Assembly (NCBI RefSeq): GCF_016859285.1
Contig: NC_053417.1
Span: 23,156,706-23,220,705 of the forward strand
Direction of reading: 5' to 3'
Length of the DNA: 64,000 bases
Source of the DNA: Xiphias gladius
Taxonomy: Eukaryota; Chordata; Actinopteri; Istiophoriformes; Xiphiidae
Every line of letters begins with the position of its first letter. Positions within the stretch are counted from its first letter, which is position 1. Position numbers and translations under genes: made by a program. Of this stretch, positions 40,100-49,228 are shown piece after piece. The notes below the pieces were generated by a model. That model was not told the origin of the DNA and did no database searches. It saw only the letters and a list, made by a program, of their open reading frames with translations.

Positions 40100-40520
40100 T
40101 ATATAAACGCGCAATCGGACAAATCTGACAGTGGCCGCTTATAAATTTAGCAGCTGCTGCACCGCCGTGGGCAATGCAGCCCGGGGGACGGATAAATGTC
40201 CCGGTCAAAACGTGCTATTTTAACTTAGTGCGGCCCCGGGTCTTTGCCTATTGAACAATAGACCCCGCACTTTGATTCGACTACGAAGAATCTCCTACCG
40301 TCATGTTCGCTCTCCCCTCGTCAGATCCTCCCTCAGTAGTCCTCGTCTGGCGGATCGGTGCGGCCTCGTTACTCGCGGCTACATAACTCGGTTGTTCTAT
40401 CACACCGGTCAAGAAAAAAGGACAAACGTCGGTAAGATCGAGCCGTGACCGGGCAGAGGTGCCATTGAGCGGCGGGCGCGGCGCTTTCAGGGCTCCGAGC
40501 GTCAATTGCCGAAGATTAGA
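40100..40520 (-). promoter_or_regulatory. magix: CpG-rich candidate magix promoter and first exon
   Basis: CpG frequency rises sharply here compared with the flanking 10 kb. On the minus strand a donor-like GACG|gtaggag lies at 40299/40298 and would suit a non-coding first exon spliced to the acceptor before the start codon. This is inference; no TATA box was recognised. Confidence 0.3.
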
Positions 40521-41289
40521 TTGGATTAGATATGGGCTTCGCTGTCCAGTAGGAAAGTGTGCTCAGGTTTTGATGCTGCTACTCCTAAGAGGCACTTTTG
40601 CAGGAGAGAAACTGGGATTAAAAGGCAAAAGGTTTATCTCGGGAAGTTAAGAAGCACGGAGAGGAGGGAATAAAAAATAGTTAAAAGTACCGCCCCTTAT
40701 TATTCTCAACAGTCTCTGTCTACCTGCATCAGCAGCATCTGTTTTTTTTGCTTACGAGTTACAACCAGGGCTCTAAGGCGTGAGAACCACATCAAAACGG
40801 GATTTTTTCCCCCCGAAACCTAGTTTGTCAATAATTTATCCACCAGTGACAATGTCACAGGAACGGATCTTAGGGGTTATAAAGCTGTAAATTTAGTTTC
40901 GATAAAAGGGGGGGAAATGGGCCCTGTGCTGCGAGTATATTTTTGGGCATAACCTACAGGCCTACCAACCTGGACGCACCTATAATTCCGGCTTGTCAAA
41001 CAAAGAGTTAGAATATATATATATATATTTTTTTTTAAAAAGAGCAGGCCCCGTGCAATTGAGCAAAAAGTCAAAAGGGAAATGAATGAAAGTGGAATAT
41101 AGTATGCAATTAATGTAAAATGATCACAAAAATGTAAATATTAACTGTGACATGACCACCACATTGGAATGACTGTTCTGACAGTTAAATCCACAAAGTT
41201 AAGTTAATTGAGTAACACAAGGACAGACGTGTTACTGCCTTTTATGCGTAAATATATGTAAACCGTAGTTGTTGTCTGTCTCGGTTGCT

Positions 41290-41486
41290 CTCTCTCATCG
41301 CAGTGCGTTATAACGAATCTCCCGAAGTCCACACTCTGCTAACGGGTGGTTGTACTTTTAATTCTCACGCATGACGGGCGTTGTAGTCACTTGCGGCGAC
41401 GGGAACGAATCAAGTGTGGCGAAATAAAAAAAAAAACTACAACTACCGGAATCCCTTTCTCCTACTTCTGTCGGTCACAAACAATA
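41290..41486 (+). promoter_or_regulatory. gpkow: gpkow promoter and 5' UTR
   Basis: This is a short GC-richer stretch directly before the gpkow start codon. A long T-rich and A-rich spacer separates it from the CpG-rich segment near 40.3 kb. The transcription start cannot be placed exactly. Confidence 0.4.
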
Positions 41487-41680
41487 ATGGAGTCGCACGG
41501 AGAAGACACAGGTCCCCCGCAGTCTGCCGGTTCCGGGGAGCAAGGGGAGAGAAAGACAACGGCAGTGTCGTTTGGTTTTACTAAAACAGTTAGCAAATTT
41601 AAGCCCTCTGTTAGCGACGCTGTGACCAAGAAAGATGACAGAGATTACTTGACTGGAATTGATAGAAATGAATTGCAAAG
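41487..41680 (+). CDS. gpkow: gpkow exon 1
   Basis: It starts at ATG GAG TCG. It encodes [20 protein letters not shown] (human: APISFGFTRT) and ends TTGCAAAG|gtaggc in phase 2. Confidence 0.93.
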
Positions 41681-44600
41681 GTAGGCTTCGTATGCTAATG
41701 CTAACTAATATTTAGCTAGCTTATTAGTTTTAAAATAACTATCGTTTCCATGCTGATATAACTAACTACTAATTAAATTGTGAAGCGCTGCTAGCAAATG
41801 TGGAGTATGTGGATAGGTTACACAGCTTCCGTAAGCAATCTTGTTTTGAAGCGGCCCTGGCTGCTAGCTTGCTGACCTGCTAACTTCTGTCCGATGTGCA
41901 GTTCTAAACCGTCTGAAAAGCCCAAGGAGCTCATCATCCCTCTGATCCAGAAGAACCGCTGGCACAGGCCGGACCGAGCGGGCCAGAGCGAGGAGAGTCG
42001 AGGCAAAACCCAAGACACAGCCCAAGATAATGACTCCGTGGAGTCTCAGGCTGTCAAAGAACTCATTGAAGGTATGCAGGTGTTTGGTTAGTCCTGGCCA
42101 CATTACATATGGTGTTGACTTTTGAAGTGAAAAGAGGAAAACACAACCCCGCAAGCAAACAGACATTAACACATAACAGATGTTAACATAAGTAAACATC
42201 GCACGGGTGGACGGAAGAACGGATTCCGCTAAATATCGCAAGACAAGCTGAAAATATGTCAGAAACCGAAGCAGTCTACAGGAAGAGTGGGTGAAGCTTC
42301 CTAAATCGAGAATAGAGAGTCTCATAGCTGGCTACGAAAAGTGTCCTTATTAAATACTGTCTTAGTATTGTCACAACTCTTGTTTGATTTTCTTCTCCTT
42401 CTTTTTTTTTTAAGCTCATGAAATAAAAAGTAACAGTGCATTAAAATTTGCAGAAATGCTCATTTTTAATGTCTGTCTGCTGTAGGGGTTGTATTTACTT
42501 CTATTCACTTCAAAAATCAAGATAATATGTAATTTGCCCATACTTTTGCTTACAACTGTAGGCATGGTTTAGTGTGTGTCGGTGTGTATCGCATTCTTGG
42601 TGGGGAAGTCTGAGAGTATTAGTAGCTCCTTGTACTTCTCTAACTTATGTTCGTAGATTCACGGAGGCAGCTCGAGGAGTGGCAGAGTGGCCCCCAGTCA
42701 CAAAGTAACCTGAAACTCACCATCCCCTTGTTGATGCAAAACAAAGTGCCCGAGGGCTTTGAGGATGGAGACCACGTAAAGGTGGATCTACGGCCTGAAT
42801 CTGTAAGTATGGGGACAAACACAGGGACAGATATTCACTCTAATCGGCAGTTGAGAATGTGAGTTTGCCCTTATTCAGTGGGTGGGTCAAAAAAATGGTT
42901 GATTTTATATTTTGGATGAAGTTTTGATGAAACAATTTCAGTAAAAAAAAATCTTTCCAGCACACCGATCAAAGACAAGTGTTGGAAACATACGTTCTGG
43001 TGTTTGAATTCTGAAATTAGAGGATGCCATAGAAATAACAAAGGAACAACAAAGTCAAATTGATCAATTATATCAGTTAGATCCGTCGAATAAAGTGTCC
43101 AATCAATGTTCACAACATGAACAGAAGATTTATAAGAGTAAGGTATAATTTTTAGTCTGCTGTACTGAGTAAGAAAAAACTCATCTCACTATCTAGATAA
43201 TGCTAGCTGATAGAATGTTATTTTCCAACTTGCCATCATGAGCGTTCATGTAAATACACCTACGCAGACACCAGGGAGTTGCGTATTGCTTTTATTTAGT
43301 AAGCTTTCTACTGTTGTTGGTTAACTGTCTTGCTCAAATGCATTTGTATTATATCCGTTTGAGCAGGGAGTGGCTCTCGGGCCATTAATTAATTGTGATT
43401 CCTTTAAACGGTATCAGACAATCTGGTATCAGATTACAATATAATCTGCTAAAGACGCATTTCATTGAGCGTATGAAAATTCCTGACAGTACAAAATGGA
43501 TGATGGTTTGGCTACTTTGAGTCGGACTGAAATTTGAGTGTGTGAAAGTGCTGACTATCAACTGAGAAGAGTAACACCCTGTGTGCAGACACATTTGTTC
43601 GCATGGGTATGGAGGACTTTGTCAGTACAGTAAGGCTTTGGTGGCAGACGGGCGTCAGCACTCTCCCCAGAGACATGCAGGTAACCAATCAGATCTCTTT
43701 CCGTTTTCCTTTCATCAGAGGTCTCACGCGCCTCGTCACTGTCATCCCATATCTGCTCTCAATCACTTCAGATGTGACTGTCAGAACGCGAGCGTCAGGG
43801 GAAACGTGCTCACTGTGGCCCGGAGCTCATTTTAATGCAGTGTAGCCTGTGAGAGTGGGCTCTCAGCATCCCTCAGAGGGAAGCCTTCAGTGGAGAGAGA
43901 TGAACAGGGCCACTGCTCTGATGAGGGCTGCTGCTGTCTGGTGACTTCAGTCAGCCAGGGCTGAGTCTGACAGCCTGAAGCCAAAAGGCTGAGTAAGGCC
44001 GACATCACAAACTGCTTCACTCTGTCAGTCGACACAAACAGTTTTTTGCGTGTGAGAGTCAGAGATTACATAAGCACCTAATTTTAAGCACACATTTTTA
44101 ATGCAGGCTGTGGTTTTTTCCTTGGGTTTTGAGCTTTTAATGTATTTCTCTGGATTTCCAAATATATATTATCTCTGTTTGTGTTTGTTAGTCCACAGAT
44201 GCAGATTATGAGAGCGTTCCTGTTGAGGCTTATGGACTCGCTATGCTGAAGGGGATGGGCTGGAAGAAAGGGGAAGGCATTGGGCGCACCTTTAAACAGT
44301 AAGGAACAAACTGACTCCTTGCCTTACCAATTCCTCTGCTAATTTAAAATTACGCTGAACCAGCACCACTGTGGTGATCAGCTTCGAGCTGAAACAACTG
44401 ATTAGCCTACAGACAAAAAAATTAATTGGCAACAATTTTGTTAATCAGTTAGTTGCTTAAATCGTTTAATCAAGCAAATATGCCAAAAATACTTTAGCTT
44501 CAGCTTCTCAAATGTGAGGACTTGCTGCTTAGCTCAGATTTATATCATGGTAAAGTGAATATGTTTGAGCTTTGGACTGTTGGTTGTACCATACAAAACT

Positions 44601-47600
44601 TCAGAAGAGATCAGTATGAGCTCTCAGAACATGGGATAATAATGCAGATTAAGTGATAATAAAATGATCATTCGTTGCAGCCCTAAATTGAATACCAATT
44701 AAATCAGTATTAGAAATTAAGTCATTTAAAACTTGTACTCCAATGAGGACATTGTACTTTAGTGTTGATTTTTGGTGTCTTTGCTACTGTGAATACAGTT
44801 AAAACAGTATCATAGACTGCAATTGTGTAAAAGCAGTAATATCAGGAAACTATGCCTTGTTCTTCTTTTTCCATAAGGAGAAGCAGTTGATAGGATCTTT
44901 CATATTTGTACTCGTTTCTACTATTTAAATGTCACCCACACAGCTTAAGCTGTATTCACCACTAGCCTATCTTACATCCTGCACATGTCCCTCTCTCTGT
45001 TTATTGTTTGAACACTGATGTTCCCTGGGTGTTACAGAGATGTGAAGCCAATCGAACACCAGCTGCGTCCAAAAGGTTTGGGTCTTGGAGCAGATCGTTC
45101 AGCAATAAAGGACCTGGAGCCCACCAGACATCAGCGTCCACCCAAGCCAGGCGAGGAGCGAGAGAAGGAGGAGGAACTAGTTTTGGGTCCTGGGGGCTGT
45201 GTGCTGGTGGAGTCAGGGGCACATAAAGATCTGTATGGCAAGGTAAAGTAGATCTGAATCGTCTGTTGACACTATCGCACAGCTTCTTATTATTTCTTAT
45301 ATTGTTTTCTCTGACTTATCTCATGAATTTCGTTCATGTGCTGCAGATTGAAGGTGTTGATCCAGACAATGCTCGGGTTATGGTGAAGCTGGCTATTGGC
45401 AGCAAGACTGTGACAATCAGCCAGTACGCTATTAAACTGGTTGGGCGCAAGGAATATGACAAATACAGCAAAGACCTCAGTGAGTAACTCTGAAGAAATG
45501 AAATGAAAAAGGGTAACATTTATAGAAAAAGATCTGGATGCCAATGGACTTGGGTTTTTTCTTTTTTCTTCCTGGGTGCCAAATTAGATAATACTGTCAT
45601 CAAATATCAAAATTCTATTTGCCCGCTTTCCACTGTAACTTATTATAATGTATGTTTTTTTTAATTACATGTCAATTAGTTTTATGTGATGACAACAGCA
45701 ATAGGATACAGTTTTATTAAAACAAATTGACCAGTAATGTTATCATATATAATTATCACATTAGTTATCAATTTAGGATGACCATGTCTGAAGGTTCCAG
45801 TCGAAGGAAGAAGTCTGAAGCAGCCTGTTGGTGCGTTTAAAGCTGAATCGATTAGTCGATTGACAGAAAATCAGTTAATCGTTTAACCAAGCAAAATTCG
45901 CTGGTTGCTACTTCTCAAATGTGAATGCTAGTTTTCTTACTCTTCTATCTTAGTAAATGGAATATCTTTTTAGTTTGGGACTGTTGGTGAAACAAAACAA
46001 AAAAAAAAAACAACTTCAAGATGTCAACCTGGGCTCTGGGAAACTGTGATGGGAATTTTTCATTATTTATAGACCAAGCACTAATTGAGAAAATAACTGG
46101 CAGCTTAATCTATAATGAAATCATTGACTGGGCTCAACAGGTTTATCCTCTAGTCTAGTGACAGTTCAGGCTTGATGTGGGGGGAAAAAAACAACAAAAC
46201 AGCAAATCAGCCACAGCTTGTTTTTTCAGTAATATAAGTGCCCCACACCAAGAATAAAAATCCAACCACTCAGAATCGCACACACTCACAACACCGCAGT
46301 GTCTATGTTTGAGTGCTTGCCTCATTTAACTTAAAACCATGCCAGTAACGCTGTTTATCCACTGACCAGGTCGCCTCAGTAAAGCTCACAAAGACAAGGA
46401 AAGGGAGAAAGAGAAGGAAAAAGAGCGAGAGAGGGAGCGACAGAGACGGGAGGAGAAAGAGAGGCGAAGCAATGGCGACGAGGTAAAACACAAGCCTTCA
46501 GAAAGAGATGGAGGAAGAGATGAGAGGAAGAGGAAACACAGAGAATCAAGTCAAGACAGGTACATTTCCACTAAAAGATGACGATACAACAGTATGCTTT
46601 TAATTTGGAGCGGTATGTTGTGAATATCTTCTTACTGTACCGTACCTTACTGTATATTTGTTTTTCTTCTGTTTCCCTTCTAGAGAGAAGCTTCCAGTGA
46701 AAGAAGCGAGGCGGCCACCAGTTCCCCCCTCCTGGCTCCAGAGGGACTTGAAAGTTCGCTTTATAGACAAAGCTTTCAAAGGGGGCAGGTACTACAACTC
46801 AAAGGTACTAATAGATATGGCATGATCGCCAAAGCATCTTTTCCCGTGTATCTACTGCTTACCACACTCCAGCCTGTGTTAACATCAAATGGTTTATTTT
46901 GGACCAGGAAATGTTGAGGGAATTTTTTGGGCCAATTTATTTTGAAAAGATTAAACTTATCTGGCTTTTTACCTAGTTACTTTTACACAATTATTTCATT
47001 ATATGGTGGATTTTTGTGGTTAGTCATTTTTGGTCAATTATTGTTCTGAAATTGGAGCAGTCAAACACATACATACATACATACTGTTAAAAGGGTAGCA
47101 AAAGTGCTGACCGGTCACAGAAAGGCCATGAAATATTGCACAACATAGTTGGCTGCAGTTTTAATCATCATACATGTGGGGTTTCTATCATCGCTCCTAA
47201 ATCAGTCTGGTTTTCTTCTAGATGTGTGTGGAGGACGTTCTGACACCAGCTACCTGCGTGTGTCGAACTGAAGAGGGAAGACTGTTAGACGGTGAGTCAT
47301 TAGGGCCAATTCTCGTTGTGTTATTTTTCTCTCCGCAGTCATTTTTTTAAAATTCCCTAATTAAGAGTCTTACACGAAATGTGATGTGCAAAGCATGTGT
47401 TCTAACCGTGTCAAGCTCAGGTGTTATTGTGAAAACCATGGAGACAGGTAGTTCCTGCTGCTCGTAGATTTTGTTTGCCAAGCCTCTTTGGTAAAAGCTG
47501 ATGCTGTCTATTTAGATGATGATAAATAGTATAAAACAAAAGGGAATTTGTGGTGTTAATGTAAGGAATAGACAGATAATGTGTTTTTCACATCCAGTAC

Positions 47601-48613
47601 ACAACACAGGTTTTTAGGAATTTAAAGGAATAGTTTGTCACTTTGGGAAATGTGTGTTTTCTTGCTAAGAGTTAAATGAGAAGATCAGTACCACTCTGAT
47701 GTCTGTTCGTTAACTATAGAGCTACAGCCAGAAGACTGTTAGCTTAGCATAAAGACTGGCTCTGTCCAAAGGTTAAAAAAGAAAATCCATGAAACCACAA
47801 CCTCTCCTTTTTTAGTCACTTCAGTTTGTGTACAGATTTAATGAGATGTAATGTGCAGAATAGTGACCTTTTGAGGTGCTTGTAGGCAGATTTTTTTTTT
47901 TTTTTTCCTTCGGTAACCGCTGAACAAAGTCCAGCTAGCTGTCTTTGCTGCCAGCCTATATCAGCTAACATCTCCTGCGTAGCTTTGATTGGTATCGATC
48001 TTCTCATGTAACTCCCAGCAAGAAAGCAAATATTTCCAAATATTTACATCTCCCAACATACAGCATACTGATATTCCTTAAATTTGGTAAATGTTTTTGT
48101 GTGTGTACATTGATCGGAATTGTGTTTTTCCTTGATACTGTAGTTTTTGTGAGAACACATGTAGATCTGTGCCTTATTACCTAAGACTGCAGAAATGTGA
48201 TCAGACTTAATCGATCTACCTCTAACTGTTACTATATTAGCTGATACTGTAAAAATTCTTAGGTAAATAACCCACATTTTTTTCTTGTGGTTGCAGATGT
48301 GAAGCAGGACATGCTGGAAACCATCATCCCAAAAAGTGAATGTGATTCTATAATGGTTGTATTGGGTGAACACCGGGGTCAGGTGAGCAAAGGATCATTT
48401 GGATCATCTTTCCTGCAGCAAATGTGTACTGGTTTGAATGCGATTAACTGTTACTAATCACTGTATATACATTTGTGTGTTCAGGTTGGCCGTATTCTCC
48501 AACGTGACAAGAACAAGTGCAGAGCGATGGTTCAGCTCGAAAGATACGAGGAGAAAGTGTTCACGCTGGACTATGACTCGATTTGTCACTATGTGGGGGC
48601 AGCACACCATTGA
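41487..48613 (+). CDS. gpkow: G-patch domain and KOW motifs-containing protein (11 exons, 516 aa)
   Basis: This is the orthologue of yeast Spp2/human GPKOW, a nuclear protein that uses its G-patch to bind the DEAH-box helicase DHX16 in the activated spliceosome. All eleven exons join in frame: 516 codons and a stop, against about 476 in human. Domains by approximate residue: an N-terminal region with SFGFTKT (12-60), two repeats of an IPLIQ/IPLLMQ-type motif near 77 and 145, a G-patch 178-220, KOW1 about 250-300, an Arg/Glu/Lys-rich linker 319-385, and KOW2 about 466-505. The open frame ends in [13 protein letters not shown]. The tail faces pqbp1. Confidence 0.95.
41902..42071 (+). CDS. gpkow: gpkow exon 2
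   Basis: The acceptor is cgatgtgcag and the donor GAAG|gtatgc. It encodes [17 protein letters not shown] and [10 protein letters not shown], matching human APKELVIPLIQ and [11 protein letters not shown]. Confidence 0.94.
42657..42802 (+). CDS. gpkow: gpkow exon 3
   Basis: The acceptor is atgttcgtag and the donor ATCT|gtaagt. It contains [20 protein letters not shown], the counterpart of human TLAIPMIQKG. Confidence 0.92.
44192..44298 (+). CDS. gpkow: gpkow exon 4: G-patch
   Basis: The acceptor is gtgtttgttag and the donor AACA|gtaagg. It encodes [20 protein letters not shown] and [11 protein letters not shown], the glycine-patched core that binds DEAH helicases. Confidence 0.95.
44385..44690. 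repeat. Family B repeat in gpkow intron 4
   Basis: It begins CTGAAACAACTGATTAG and ends ATGATCATTCGTTGCAGCCC, the mirrored start of the family. Confidence 0.6.
45038..45242 (+). CDS. gpkow: gpkow exon 5: end of G-patch and start of KOW1
   Basis: The acceptor is gggtgttacag and the donor GCAAG|gtaaag. It contains [10 protein letters not shown], then a charged stretch, then [15 protein letters not shown], the start of KOW1. Confidence 0.94.
45347..45479 (+). CDS. gpkow: gpkow exon 6: KOW1, second part
   Basis: The acceptor is catgtgctgcag. It encodes [20 protein letters not shown] and [12 protein letters not shown] (human: VEGLDPDNVRAMVRLAVGSRVVTVSEYYL). The donor is CTCA|gtgagt. The alternative GT three bases further on would lead to a stop. 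Confidence 0.94.
45840..46130. repeat. Family B repeat in gpkow intron 6
   Basis: It contains AAGCTGAATCGATTAGTCGA, TTGGGACTGTTGGTGAAACA and CTTCAAGATGTCAACCTGGG, the usual family order. Confidence 0.55.
46370..46559 (+). CDS. gpkow: gpkow exon 7: charged linker
   Basis: The acceptor is ccactgaccag and the donor GACAG|gtacat. It encodes a Lys/Glu/Arg-rich stretch with alternating KE and RE pairs, longer than in human GPKOW. It accounts for part of the extra length. Confidence 0.9.
46684..46804 (+). CDS. gpkow: gpkow exon 8
   Basis: The acceptor is gtttcccttctag and the donor CAAAG|gtacta. It encodes [20 protein letters not shown] then YNSK (human: [24 protein letters not shown]). Confidence 0.95.
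47222..47291 (+). CDS. gpkow: gpkow exon 9
   Basis: The acceptor is gttttcttctag and the donor GACG|gtgagt. It encodes [20 protein letters not shown] (human: MIIEDVLSPDTCVCRTDEGR). Confidence 0.95.
47618..48035. mobile_element. Family A element in gpkow intron 9
   Basis: It begins GGAATAGTTTGTCACTTTGG and contains TAGCTTAGCATAAAGACTGG. It ends TGTAACTCCCAGCAAGAAAG, the inverted counterpart of the start TTCTTGCTAAGAGTTAAATG. It lies about 260 bases before exon 10. Confidence 0.6.
48297..48382 (+). CDS. gpkow: gpkow exon 10: start of KOW2
   Basis: The acceptor is cttgtggttgcag and the donor GTCAG|gtgagc. It encodes [20 protein letters not shown] and VLGEHRGQ (human: LREDMLETLVPK...VMVVLGPQTG). 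Confidence 0.95.
48485..48613 (+). CDS. gpkow: gpkow exon 11: KOW2 and C-terminus
   Basis: The acceptor is ttgtgtgttcag. It encodes [20 protein letters not shown] and [14 protein letters not shown], then TGA. Confidence 0.95.
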   Translation, partial: VGRILQRDKNKCRAMVQLERYEEKVFTLDYDSICHYVGAAHH

Positions 48614-48738
48614 TCTACGTATTTTTGATTTTTATTCAAATATTACCAGTCCTTTTTCATCCCAATTGACCCTAAATGTGGATTTTTGTATTATTCAGAA
48701 AATAATGGATTTAAGATTTTAATACATTGCAGTTTTGT

Positions 48739-48744
48739 AATAAA
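48739..48744 (+). terminator. gpkow: gpkow poly(A) signal
   Basis: AATAAA lies 126 bases after the gpkow stop, giving a very short 3' UTR. It is about 50 bases from the opposing pqbp1 signal. Confidence 0.75.
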
Positions 48745-48795
48745 ACATTGTCAAGAAAAGTTGCAATTAGTCATTTTCACAGTAATCCTTTTAAA

Positions 48796-48801
48796 TTTAT
48801 T
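48796..48801 (-). terminator. pqbp1: pqbp1 poly(A) signal
   Basis: AATAAA on the minus strand lies about 280 bases after the pqbp1 stop. Cleavage 15-30 bases beyond it would end the transcript inside or next to the gpkow 3' end. Confidence 0.7.
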
Positions 48802-49077
48802 ACCAAATGGCGCCCACTAAATACCTGAAAAACGGGGTATTTAGAGGGTCAATCTTTCGGTCATATAAAAACATATTTACAACAGTTCTACACATTTAAC
48901 GAGTGTGAATGCACAGGTGGTACAAAAGCTGAGCACTCCATTTTCTGACATGTTCACATATTTCACACTGAAAAGAAAACTCAAGAGATGTCAGTCTGTA
49001 ATGGCAAATGTTAAGATGTGAGCAAAGGGATGACATAGCTGCGTCTCTGTTGGTTGTTGTCTCCCTTGGAGTGCAGC

Positions 49078-49228
49078 TCACTCCTTGGGTAGTTGGTTCG
49101 CTGCGTTAGCCCGAAGCACGGCTCCCGGACTGGGGTACGGCCGCTGCTGGAACAGAGGCCCGGCCGCTGTGGTATCTGCACCCGTCTTTGCTTCATTACG
49201 CTTGGGCAGGCCACTTGACCATGTGCCC
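49078..49228 (-). CDS. pqbp1: pqbp1 last exon: U5-15kD-binding C-terminus
   Basis: The acceptor is gtctttacag. It encodes [20 protein letters not shown] and [17 protein letters not shown], almost identical to human, then AANQLPKE and TGA. The [10 protein letters not shown] region carries the family contact site for the U5 snRNP protein TXNL4A. Confidence 0.96.

Larger units (their letters stand above)
29759..40298 (-). other. magix: Probable magix 5' intron, repeat-rich
   Basis: The first coding exon starts after a splice acceptor, so an upstream non-coding exon must exist. The stretch from there to a CpG-rich segment near 40.1-40.5 kb holds no recognisable coding exon. It contains interspersed repeats at 30745-31390, 33125-33650 and 35350-36560 and microsatellites near 37.4, 38.0, 39.1, 39.4, 39.6 and 40.1 kb. 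Confidence 0.45.

Noticed and set aside
42105..42345. Possible transposon fragment in gpkow intron 2 with short open frame starting [11 protein letters not shown]
   Set aside because: Too short, no terminal repeats found, and no recognised transposase motif.
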